From an uncultured Clostridia bacterium (GTDB lineage Bacteria; Bacillota; Clostridia; Christensenellales; Borkfalkiaceae): a stretch of DNA of 64,000 nt. The position numbers and the translations under genes were made by a program. Below, piece by piece: positions 1 to 7,610 of this stretch. Where the stretch lies: the NCBI GenBank assembly GCA_947628505.1, contig CANRAD010000004.1, positions 46,142 to 110,141 on the forward strand, given 5' to 3'. The notes under the pieces are model-generated. The model was not told where the DNA came from. It saw only the letters and a program-made list of their open reading frames with translations, and ran no database searches. How positions within the stretch are numbered: the stretch's first letter is position 1; the number at the start of each line of letters is the position of its first letter.

Positions 1-132
1 AGCGCTGATTATTGCGTTGAATATAATAAGCACGAGCGCCAGACTCATCATCACGGGATAATAGTGGAACAGCGCCTTTAACGTGCGCATCATTGTTCCT
101 TTTGGCGCTTTTAATGCGGGGCGTTTACTCAT
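1..132 (-). CDS. ABC exporter ATP-binding/permease subunit, N-terminal fragment
   Basis: Only the first 44 codons lie in the window; the gene continues past base 1. The ATG at 132 overlaps the last codons of the upstream exporter gene by eight bases, so the two are translationally coupled. The peptide starts MSKRPALKAPKGT and enters a hydrophobic segment (SLALVLIIFNAIISA). A polar Pro/Lys/Gly lead-in before the first membrane helix is usual for the second subunit of heterodimeric ABC exporters in Firmicutes. The neighbouring subunit has a degenerate ATP site, so this one would be expected to carry the intact catalytic glutamate, but that part is outside the window. An internal ATG at 93 is an alternative start. 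Substrate unknown. Confidence 0.8.
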   Translation of the reverse strand, partial: MSKRPALKAPKGTMMRTLKALFHYYPVMMSLALVLIIFNAIISA

Positions 133-1942
133 TTTCTTCGCCTCCCTTCATTTCGCTGAACGAAGATACGGCTTTGCCGCCCTTGTTCTGTGTGTTATAT
201 ACCTCTGTGTAAATGGCGTTCGCGCCCAAAAGTTCTTCGTGAGTGCCGATAGCGTCGATTTTACCGTTATCCATAATTATAATCCTGTCGGCGTCTTCCA
301 CGGACGAAGTCCTCTGAGCGATTATTATCTTGGTGGTCGAGGGAATATATTCTTTGAAAGCCTTTCTGATAAGCGCGTCCGTATGCGTATCCACGGCGGA
401 AGTGCTGTCGTCGAGAATGAGAATTTTGGGCTTTTTAAGGAGCGCGCGGGCTATGCAAAGGCGTTGTTTCTGCCCGCCGGACACGTTCGTGCCGCCCTGC
501 TCTATATGCGTGTCGTATTTATCGGGGAAAGTTTGTATGAACTCATCGGCCTGCGCAAGTTTGCATGCTTCGACAAGTTCTTCGTCGGTAGCGTTCGGAT
601 CGCCCCAACGCAGATTTTCTTTAATGCTTCCCGAAAAAAGTTCGTTCTTCTGGAGAACGACGGCAACCTGATTTCTCAAAACTTCAAGGTCGTATTCCCT
701 TACGTCCTTTCCGCCGACCTTTACCACTCCCGCAGTTACGTCGTATAGTCTTGAAATCAGATTGACGAGCGAAGTCTTTGAAGAACCCGTTCCGCCTATT
801 ATTCCTATCGTTTCGCCCGAATGAATATGTAGATTTATATTTTCGAGCACGTTCTTTTCCGCCGTCGCCGAATATTTGAAACTTACGTTTTCAAAATCTA
901 TCGAGCCGTCCGAAACTTCCGTAACGGCGTTTTCGGGGCTGTGGAGAGTGCTTTCTTCCTGCAAAACTTCGCATATGCGGCGGCCGCTCTCGATGGACAT
1001 CGTTACCATTGCGAATATCATTGAGAACATCATGAGCGACATAAGTATCTGCATTCCGTAAACTATAAGTTGCGATATGGACTCGGAATTGAGATTGGCG
1101 CCGAAACCTATGGGAACGTTTTCGATTATAATCCACGAGCCCACAAAAAGCACGCTCGAAAGCACGCCGTAGAAAAAGAACTGCATAACGGGGTTATTCC
1201 ACGCAAGTATACGCTCGGCTTTCGTGAAATCAACCTGCAATTCCGTTGCGGCTTTGTCGAATTTCTCTTTTTCGTATTCCTCGCGCACATACGACTTTAC
1301 AACCCTTATCCCCTTTACGTTCTCCTGAACCGATTCGTTCAGATTATCGTATTTTCTGAATACCTTTCTGAAAAGGGGCAACGTCTTCCACATTATCAGA
1401 AGCAGAATGGCCGCGAGCGGGAAAATTACGCCCACAAAAATCCAAGCCAAATTTCCGCCCATGACAAAGGCCATAACGGCGGAAACAACCATCATAAGAG
1501 GGCTTCTTATTGCCGTTCGGATAATCATCATATATGCGAATTGGACGTTGGTTACGTCTGTGGTCATTCTCGTAACGAGCGACGATGTGGAAAATTTATC
1601 TATGTTTTCAAACGAAAAATCCTGAACTTTGTAATAAATATCTTTCCTCAAATTCTTCGCAAAACCGGCCGCGGCTTTCGCGCAAAAAGCGCCCGCAAGC
1701 GCGCCGCAAAGCAATGAAGCAACAGCCATTATTACGAGTATCAACGCGTATTGTCCTATCCCGAGAGCGCCCCATGAAGTCCACGAGCCCCACATCACAA
1801 CGCCGTTTTTAATCGAACGCACAAGCTCCGCGATAACAAAAGGCAATAAACATTCCAATATAACTTCGAAAGATACGAATATCGGCGAAAGTATCGAAGG
1901 AAGTTTGTATTCTCTTACGCTTTTGAGTAACGTTTTAATCAT
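125..1942 (-). CDS. ABC exporter subunit (ATP-binding and permease fused), degenerate-site half
   Basis: A 605-residue half-transporter that should pair with the next gene into an exporter for drugs, lipids or peptides. About six membrane segments fill residues 1-330 and the nucleotide-binding domain follows. Walker A is GGTGSSKT (about 383-390), the signature is SGGQ (488-491) and Walker B is ILILDD (507-512). The residue after the Walker B aspartate is Asp, not the catalytic Glu, and the H-loop position is Gln (543, in IIIAQRT). Both changes mark the degenerate half of heterodimeric exporters such as TM287/288, BmrCD or LmrCD (family knowledge). The start is supported by GGAG eight to nine bases upstream of the ATG and by a promoter at 1992-2020. 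Substrate cannot be read from the sequence. Confidence 0.93.
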   Translation of the reverse strand: MIKTLLKSVREYKLPSILSPIFVSFEVILECLLPFVIAELVRSIKNGVVMWGSWTSWGALGIGQYALILVIMAVASLLCGALAGAFCAKAAAGFAKNLRKDIYYKVQDFSFENIDKFSTSSLVTRMTTDVTNVQFAYMMIIRTAIRSPLMMVVSAVMAFVMGGNLAWIFVGVIFPLAAILLLIMWKTLPLFRKVFRKYDNLNESVQENVKGIRVVKSYVREEYEKEKFDKAATELQVDFTKAERILAWNNPVMQFFFYGVLSSVLFVGSWIIIENVPIGFGANLNSESISQLIVYGMQILMSLMMFSMIFAMVTMSIESGRRICEVLQEESTLHSPENAVTEVSDGSIDFENVSFKYSATAEKNVLENINLHIHSGETIGIIGGTGSSKTSLVNLISRLYDVTAGVVKVGGKDVREYDLEVLRNQVAVVLQKNELFSGSIKENLRWGDPNATDEELVEACKLAQADEFIQTFPDKYDTHIEQGGTNVSGGQKQRLCIARALLKKPKILILDDSTSAVDTHTDALIRKAFKEYIPSTTKIIIAQRTSSVEDADRIIIMDNGKIDAIGTHEELLGANAIYTEVYNTQNKGGKAVSSFSEMKGGEENE

Positions 1943-1991
1943 TAAAATCTCCGTTTATGCTTGCAAAATATAAAGTCGAATTTCAATAGTA

Positions 1992-2020
1992 ATTTTATTA
2001 TTATATTATTTTTTTGTCAA
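1992..2020 (-). promoter_or_regulatory. Promoter of the ABC exporter operon
   Basis: On the minus strand TTGACA (2020-2015), a 17-base AT-rich spacer and TAAAAT (1997-1992). The predicted transcript start is about 45 bases before the ATG at 1942. The rest of 1943-2168 is AT-rich with nothing else recognised. Confidence 0.6.
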
Positions 2021-2176
2021 CACAAAAAACCCGCAACGCTCCTATTTTGTAAGAGAAATTTGTGTGAAAACCGAGTAATTATACATTTATCGATAACCGC
2101 CTTGCTAATCGTGCATAAACGTTTGTGTTTTCACATAAATTTCTTATATTTATGCTTATTTTAACGCGCAAAATTG

Positions 2177-2205
2177 TTGCAATTTGAATTTGCCCTATGT
2201 ATAAT
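2177..2205 (+). promoter_or_regulatory. Promoter of the first lipoprotein operon
   Basis: TTGCAA (2177-2182), 17-base spacer, TATAAT (2200-2205). The -35 box lies inside the 13-mer CAAAATTGTTGCA (2169-2181), which recurs identically at the promoter of the third lipoprotein gene (7504-7516). The leader to the ATG at 2329 is about 115 bases. Confidence 0.7.
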
Positions 2206-2223
2206 ATTAGTAATATCGTATTA

Positions 2224-2276
2224 GCGCACACGCTTAGCGCACACGCGCGTCACACGCACACGCGCGTCGCGCGTAT
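2224..2276. repeat. Alternating purine-pyrimidine CA/CG tract in leader
   Basis: Reiterated GCGCACACGC and CACACGCGCGTC units sit in the transcribed leader of the lipoprotein gene starting at 2329. The bases alternate purine and pyrimidine over most of the tract, the kind of sequence that favours Z-DNA. Similar GC-alternating tracts occur at 34411-34436 and 63255-63275, also upstream of lipoprotein genes. Confidence 0.6.
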
Positions 2277-2328
2277 TGTTAATTGTTATTTGAAAACGAA
2301 TTAAATTCCACAATTCAGAGGTAATTAA

Positions 2329-5121
2329 ATGAAAAAGAAACTGACGACTTGGGTTACGTCTCTTATGGCAATCGTAATGTCGCTCGGAATCACCGTGCCG
2401 CTCGCGGCATGCAATCCGGACGACGGCGATTCCGCTCCCTACAAACTCTATGTTTGCACAATGGGCGATAACCCCCTGAGCGGCGTAAGCGTCGCCGCCA
2501 AATCCGGCGGAGAAACGGTTGCCACCGCTGTTTCCGGTTCGGACGGCAGATTCAACTTCGGAAATTTGAGCGGCACTTACACGCTTCAATTTTCCAATCT
2601 GCCCGTCGGCTATTATCCCTCCGACGAAAGCTATATCTTCAACAGCGCGACGGCAGACGGAGACATGAGATACCGTATGCTTTCGAACGTCATAAAAACG
2701 GAAAACGAAATCCCCGCCAATAAAATATACGCAGTGGGCGACCTTATGTACGATTTCGAATTGCCTACTACGGAAGACGGAGTATACTACAAACTCTCGG
2801 ACGTTCTCGATCCCGAAAATCCCGATTCCAAAAAAGCGGTGTTCCTCAACTTCTGGTACAGCGGATGCTCTTGGTGCCAGCAGGAGTTTCCCGCCATGGA
2901 CGCCGCATACACCTCTTACAGTGACGTTGTAAGCGTTTTCGCCGTGTGCAATCCTCTTGTTACTAACGACGACATGAACGACGTAAAAGCGTGGAAAGGA
3001 CAATATCACAGCTCCGACAAACTTCAAATCGAATTCGATATGGGGCTTGACTCAACCAATCTTTCGGAAAATTTATGTCGGCATTTCGCCGTGGAAAACT
3101 ACCCCACTACGGTCGTTATTGACCGTTACGGCACGATAGTCGACATACATGTAGGCGCAGACGTCGAACAGGAAAATTGGGAAACGGTTTTCGCACACTA
3201 TTCCTCAGACGACTACACTCAGAGCGTAACTCCCGGCGAGGGCGGCGAAATAGAAGAATTCACGCCGACCGTGCCCACGGTTACCATGCCGGCCGCAGAT
3301 AAAATGAAGTCCGCCGTAAACGCGCAGGACACCGATTGGATGTTCGAAGCAGATACTTCCACCTACGCATGGCCTTGGACTATATCTTCCGATAACCGCA
3401 GTATTTATCCTTCCAACACGGGTGAAAGATACTCTTATGCTATTCTGTATATCTCCAACATAAAAATCGAAGAAAGAGAACAGGCCTTTGCCTTCGACTA
3501 CGTTTCTTCGACGGAAAAGGACGCCGACATATTGCACGTCGTAATAGACGGTATGGACGGCTTCGGCAAGACTTCGGAGATGATTTCCGGAATAAGCGCA
3601 GACACTAAGACGTGCTACGTTCCTCTCGAAGTCGGAACGCACGATATCTCTCTCGTATACATGAAGGATAACGTTACGAACATAGGCGAAGACGCCGTCT
3701 ATATTTCGAATATGCGCCTTGCAGAGACGTCAGATATAGATTATTCGCTCGACCTCGGCAGATTCGCCGCATACGGCGAGCAAGACGTCGACACTCTCGA
3801 ATACTCGAATCACGTCGAAGTTTACGAGGGCGCGGACAGCTATTACCGCGTAAAGCTCGGAGCGACTCAAAACGAAGAAACCGATCCGCTCCTCCTTGCG
3901 GACATTCAAAACGGCACGCCGTTCAACCCGAAGGGCGACGGTTCGATATACGACCAATACATTGCGAAAAACGCATGCAACTTCAACGGTCAGGACTACT
4001 ACAACAAACTCGTCTACTACAATTCGATAGCCGGCAACTCGCAAATAGCCGGAATGATTACGGTAACCGACGAGATAAAGGAAATCCTCGAAGCAATCGT
4101 TATCCAGGAGACGGGCAAAGGCGAAGCGGGCGATACGTGGCTTGACTTCTGCACGTATTTCGTGCACTACGGCCCCGGAACGGCTCCCGGCAACCCCGTG
4201 CTCGGATTGTCGACGCCCACGGCTTACAAACTTACGCAGGCCGACGTCGATAAGGATATCACTGTCAACGTCGACAGACTTCTTATCCCCCGCGGCATAT
4301 ACTATTCGTTCACTCCCACTCAGTCGGGCGCATACCGTATCCGCTCGGTTGAAACCGGTTTGAGCGAGGTTGAGCGCCTCGTGGCATGGCTTCGTTCGGC
4401 CGACAATCCCGAAAATCCCGATTCGACGATATTGGATTACAGCGGCGAAGACCAGATGATGAGAAGCACGGGCGAAGAAATTCCCGATATCTACAACTTC
4501 CACCTCTATCAATACATGGAGGCCGGACAGACGTATTACTTCTCCGTTACCTTCGGAGACAGCGGCCAGACCGGTCAATTCAAATTCAGAATAGAAAGAA
4601 TGGGCGACGACGCGAAGATTCCTTTCGCCGGAAGCGCGGGATACTTCACCTCCACTCCCGACGGCTCGCAGGCCATCCTTCCCGATACCGTGGACGTTAA
4701 GACGGGCAGCGACGGTTTCATCTACGTTAACCGTCCCGACGCGGAAGAAAAAGGCCTCGCCGTATACTGCGATATGGTCTGCGTTACGAGATTTATAAAT
4801 TATCCTTTCGAAAATCTCATAGCCGCAATAGAGAGCAATCCCGACTCGCCGAACAAAGACTTCTTCGTTCTGCCCGACATAGACGCGGCGCCCGGAGCAA
4901 CAGACATTCAGAACATAAATTACTTCAACGACTTCAAGGCTTATTACGAACAGTCCGTTGCGGTAGACGAGAGCGATGAGCTGTACGGTCTTGCGAAAGT
5001 GGACGAAAAGCTCATGAAGTTGCTCAAAGCAATCTGCGTAAAACACGACGTCGGATTCAACGTGGGCACCGAATGGCTCGGCTTCTGCTACTATATGCGC
5101 TATATCGGACCTTCCGCCTGA
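2329..5121 (+). CDS. Lipoprotein with thioredoxin-fold (CSWC) domain and two copies of a new C-terminal domain
   Basis: 930 residues with a type II signal peptide (lipobox LAAC, lipidated Cys28), so an outer-surface membrane lipoprotein. Residues about 45-105 resemble a carboxypeptidase-regulatory-like beta-sandwich. Residues about 140-290 form an AhpC/TSA-TlpA-like thioredoxin fold: FLNFWYSG followed by CSWC (Cys180, Cys183), and YPTTVVIDR with the cis-proline. A beta-sandwich follows, then a domain at about 495-615, a PPC-like stretch (YYSFTPTQSGAYRI), and a second copy at about 790-930. Both copies end in a W-L-x-F-C-(T/Y) motif. CSWC is an unusual redox dipeptide, so whether it oxidises or reduces cannot be told. 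An AGAGG ribosome site precedes the ATG. The next lipoprotein gene starts 15 bases after the stop and shares the C-terminal domain, so they form an operon. Physiological substrate unknown. Confidence 0.85.
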   Translation: MKKKLTTWVTSLMAIVMSLGITVPLAACNPDDGDSAPYKLYVCTMGDNPLSGVSVAAKSGGETVATAVSGSDGRFNFGNLSGTYTLQFSNLPVGYYPSDESYIFNSATADGDMRYRMLSNVIKTENEIPANKIYAVGDLMYDFELPTTEDGVYYKLSDVLDPENPDSKKAVFLNFWYSGCSWCQQEFPAMDAAYTSYSDVVSVFAVCNPLVTNDDMNDVKAWKGQYHSSDKLQIEFDMGLDSTNLSENLCRHFAVENYPTTVVIDRYGTIVDIHVGADVEQENWETVFAHYSSDDYTQSVTPGEGGEIEEFTPTVPTVTMPAADKMKSAVNAQDTDWMFEADTSTYAWPWTISSDNRSIYPSNTGERYSYAILYISNIKIEEREQAFAFDYVSSTEKDADILHVVIDGMDGFGKTSEMISGISADTKTCYVPLEVGTHDISLVYMKDNVTNIGEDAVYISNMRLAETSDIDYSLDLGRFAAYGEQDVDTLEYSNHVEVYEGADSYYRVKLGATQNEETDPLLLADIQNGTPFNPKGDGSIYDQYIAKNACNFNGQDYYNKLVYYNSIAGNSQIAGMITVTDEIKEILEAIVIQETGKGEAGDTWLDFCTYFVHYGPGTAPGNPVLGLSTPTAYKLTQADVDKDITVNVDRLLIPRGIYYSFTPTQSGAYRIRSVETGLSEVERLVAWLRSADNPENPDSTILDYSGEDQMMRSTGEEIPDIYNFHLYQYMEAGQTYYFSVTFGDSGQTGQFKFRIERMGDDAKIPFAGSAGYFTSTPDGSQAILPDTVDVKTGSDGFIYVNRPDAEEKGLAVYCDMVCVTRFINYPFENLIAAIESNPDSPNKDFFVLPDIDAAPGATDIQNINYFNDFKAYYEQSVAVDESDELYGLAKVDEKLMKLLKAICVKHDVGFNVGTEWLGFCYYMRYIGPSA

Positions 5122-5136
5122 AACTAAGGAGACTCA

Positions 5137-7143
5137 ATGAAATTTATTAAAAAGTTTTTATCGATAGCCGTTGCGGCGCTGATGACGGTCGGAATTGTTT
5201 CGGCGGCGGCGTGCAACCCGAACGACGGCGAAGGAAGTTCGCCCCCCGCAACGAGCTACGACGTTACCGTTACATATCCCGACGGTTCCCCCGTTAAGGG
5301 CTCGGAAGGTCAAGGCAGAGGCTCGGTGAGCGTAAGCCTTCTCCGCGACGAAACGCAAATAGCTTCCGAAGCGTTAAACGACCTCGGAATAGCCAGATTT
5401 ACGGTAGATGAAGGAATTTACGACGTAAGGCTTAAAAATCTGCCCGCGGGATACACCTATCCCCAGACAGTGCAGACGCCGGCCAAATACGGCAAAGTGC
5501 CTATAAAACTTACGGTTGCGTCATTCCAATATGTCATAAGCATAGTTCGGGCGAACGGCTCCCCCGCTCCCGCCGGAATAAAAGTTACGCTTACAAAAGA
5601 TGATGTTTCCTTAACGCAGACTACCGACAGCACCGGCAAGGCGACGTTCTCCGACGTTGAAGCCGGAGAATATCAAATCAGTTGCGCTTCTCTGCCCGCA
5701 GGCTGCTACGCTCCCTCCGCCACGACTTCGCTCGACGGTCAACCCGTGGAAATCAAGCTCATCGAGCCGACGTTTATCGAATTCGACGAGCCCATGAGCG
5801 ACGACGAAAAGAGCGCGTATTCCGGAGACTACTTCAAAGAATACAATGTTGCGACGGGAAAAACCGAAAACAAATTCAATTCAAATCTCAACAGCTACCT
5901 CTACGAAACGGAAATCGGCGCGGGAGAATCCAAATACATAGGCATCACCGCAACGATATCCGGCGAGTATCCCGTATTCGTGAAGAGCGAAAACGGCCTT
6001 GAAAAGAGCCCTTCCGGCGGCAACGTGTCCGATACGGACGCTTGCAACATAATTATGGAAGATATGGGAGCGGATCTGGCAGAAGCAATCAACTCGTTCC
6101 CCATAGGCAACTCCGCCCGCGCGACGTTCGGAGCATTCGGTATCAACGTATCCAACGGCAACAACCGCTTCCTCAAAATAACCAACAACGCGAAAGTTGC
6201 GGATAACCTTTCGATAGTCGTTCAGATACCGAAAGAGAGAGTTTCATCGGATATACGCACGAGTCAGCTCGACACGCCCATATCGATTACGGTTGGTGCC
6301 GCGGACGAACCCGCAATTCTGAGCTTCGTGCCCCAAACGCAGGGCGTTTACACGTTATCCTCGCAGGTTGACGACAGCTCCGTGGATCCCATGATAGAAT
6401 ACTACGCTTACAAATATGCCACGAGCGTTGACAACGAATCGAGAAACGACGATTATATCGGCAAGGATTTCAGTTTCAGTATTACTGTGCGCAGCGACGA
6501 AATAGGCAACGAAAGCGTCGGAACGAACGATTATCTGTTCAAGATAATGCTTTCGAACAAGGTCGACTACACTCCCACCTATCCCGCCACGTTCAACGTT
6601 ATAATAAAAAGAACGGGCGACGCGGAGGAACTCGATACCTATGAAAATCAGACTGTTGACGCAACTTCGCTCAAAGAGGCGCCGCAAAAACCCAACGGTT
6701 CAACGGCCGTAGGCGTTGCGCTCGACGGCTCGCAGACCGTTTACCTCGGCTCCGACGGCGCATACCGCGTTCAACTCGGCTCTTCGAGAAACGAAGCGAA
6801 CGATCCGCTTCTGCTTGCGGCGTTTGCGTGCGGTTCGAGATACAGCGACGAACCCTTCACCTCTCTGCCCAAGCCGGACAACGAAAACTTCCGCTCGCCG
6901 CTCGTTATAGGCGACTCCGACACGAAAATTCAGTATAACTACGGCGCGTTCGTGGAGGCCTATGAACGCGTTGCAAACAGCGAGGGCTACGTTACCGTTA
7001 CCGAAGAGCTGGCAACCTTCCTCAAACGCTACGAAGGATACCACCACTACTACGGCAATATCATAGATTCCCTCACCCTCGGAACGGAAGTTTCGGAAGG
7101 TTCGGAATGGCTCATCCCCTGCTACTACTACGCCGCGTCGTGA
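5137..7143 (+). CDS. Surface lipoprotein with two carboxypeptidase-regulatory-like repeats and the new W-L-x-x-C-Y domain
   Basis: 668 residues. The signal peptide ends in a lipobox (AAAC, Cys26). Residues about 40-130 and 131-215 are two related beta-sandwich repeats of the carboxypeptidase-regulatory/SpaA type: each begins Y-x-(V/I)-(T/S)-(V/I)...(Y/R)-x-(D/N)-G-S-P and ends in L-P-A-G-(Y/C). A middle segment contains a PPC-like stretch (ILSFVPQTQGVYTL). Residues about 529-668 match the C-terminal domain of the upstream gene (AYRVQLG, NDPLLLA, VTVTEEL, SEWLIPCYYY). It follows that gene by 15 bases with AAGGAG before the ATG, and a strong terminator follows at 7201. No catalytic motif is seen. 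Role: an exposed binding or substrate protein, perhaps a client of the CSWC thioredoxin domain encoded next door (inference). Confidence 0.8.
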   Translation: MKFIKKFLSIAVAALMTVGIVSAAACNPNDGEGSSPPATSYDVTVTYPDGSPVKGSEGQGRGSVSVSLLRDETQIASEALNDLGIARFTVDEGIYDVRLKNLPAGYTYPQTVQTPAKYGKVPIKLTVASFQYVISIVRANGSPAPAGIKVTLTKDDVSLTQTTDSTGKATFSDVEAGEYQISCASLPAGCYAPSATTSLDGQPVEIKLIEPTFIEFDEPMSDDEKSAYSGDYFKEYNVATGKTENKFNSNLNSYLYETEIGAGESKYIGITATISGEYPVFVKSENGLEKSPSGGNVSDTDACNIIMEDMGADLAEAINSFPIGNSARATFGAFGINVSNGNNRFLKITNNAKVADNLSIVVQIPKERVSSDIRTSQLDTPISITVGAADEPAILSFVPQTQGVYTLSSQVDDSSVDPMIEYYAYKYATSVDNESRNDDYIGKDFSFSITVRSDEIGNESVGTNDYLFKIMLSNKVDYTPTYPATFNVIIKRTGDAEELDTYENQTVDATSLKEAPQKPNGSTAVGVALDGSQTVYLGSDGAYRVQLGSSRNEANDPLLLAAFACGSRYSDEPFTSLPKPDNENFRSPLVIGDSDTKIQYNYGAFVEAYERVANSEGYVTVTEELATFLKRYEGYHHYYGNIIDSLTLGTEVSEGSEWLIPCYYYAAS

Positions 7144-7200
7144 TAGCCTTACAGCCCAACATTCAAACTCTATATATTATATAATATGTATAAGAGGCTC

Positions 7201-7236
7201 GCGCCCCGCGAAATTTCGCGGGGCGCGTATTTTTTG
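7201..7236 (+). terminator. Rho-independent terminator of the two-lipoprotein operon
   Basis: Perfect inverted repeat GCGCCCCGCGAAA/TTTCGCGGGGCGC (7201-7226) followed by a T-run (7229-7235). Confidence 0.9.
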
Positions 7237-7259
7237 TTGAGCCTTGCCAATAATTCTAC

Positions 7260-7363
7260 AAGACGGTAAAATTCAAATACAATAAAAAACGAGCACAGAC
7301 AAAATCCAAACGCAACCAAAATTTGAGCGCAGACGGAATGCAAATACAATCAAAACCCAAGCG
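7260..7363. repeat. Three imperfect direct repeats of about 34 bases
   Basis: The units at about 7260-7295, 7296-7329 and 7330-7363 share an AGAC start, a central CAAAyrCAA element and an rAGCr end. They lie between a terminator and the promoter of the next lipoprotein gene. The rest of 7237-7500 is AT-rich and otherwise unremarkable. Confidence 0.5.
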
Positions 7364-7511
7364 TTTTGAACAGTTAAAGCGGCTTTTTGTAAGTTATTAA
7401 CATTATTTGTGAACACATTGCATAATTATGTATTTATGAATTTTTGTATAAACAAAATGGCTGTTTTTTAGCCTTTTTTGCAATTTTTTGCCCAAAAAAC
7501 GCTCAAAATTG

Positions 7512-7539
7512 TTGCATAATTTTTCAAATATGATATAAT
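7512..7539 (+). promoter_or_regulatory. Promoter of the third lipoprotein gene
   Basis: TTGCAT (7512-7517), 16-base spacer, TATAAT (7534-7539). The 13-mer CAAAATTGTTGCA (7504-7516) overlapping the -35 box is identical to the one at 2169-2181 and stands 30 rather than 31 bases before the -10 box. This suggests shared regulation of the two transcription units. Confidence 0.7.
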
Positions 7540-7610
7540 AAAACATAATAACCCGAACAAGAGGAAGTTCGGGAAAATAAAAAAGTTGAAATTTTTATGG
7601 AGGTAAATTT

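Noticed and set aside
3730..5046. 438-codon minus-strand frame opposite the first lipoprotein gene
   Set aside because: Mirror of a coding strand with a strong codon bias; no ribosome site, no recognisable motif, and the plus-strand protein has a lipobox and thioredoxin motif.
7260..7363. CRISPR array
   Set aside because: The 34-base units are directly adjacent without spacers and too diverged; no cas genes in the window.
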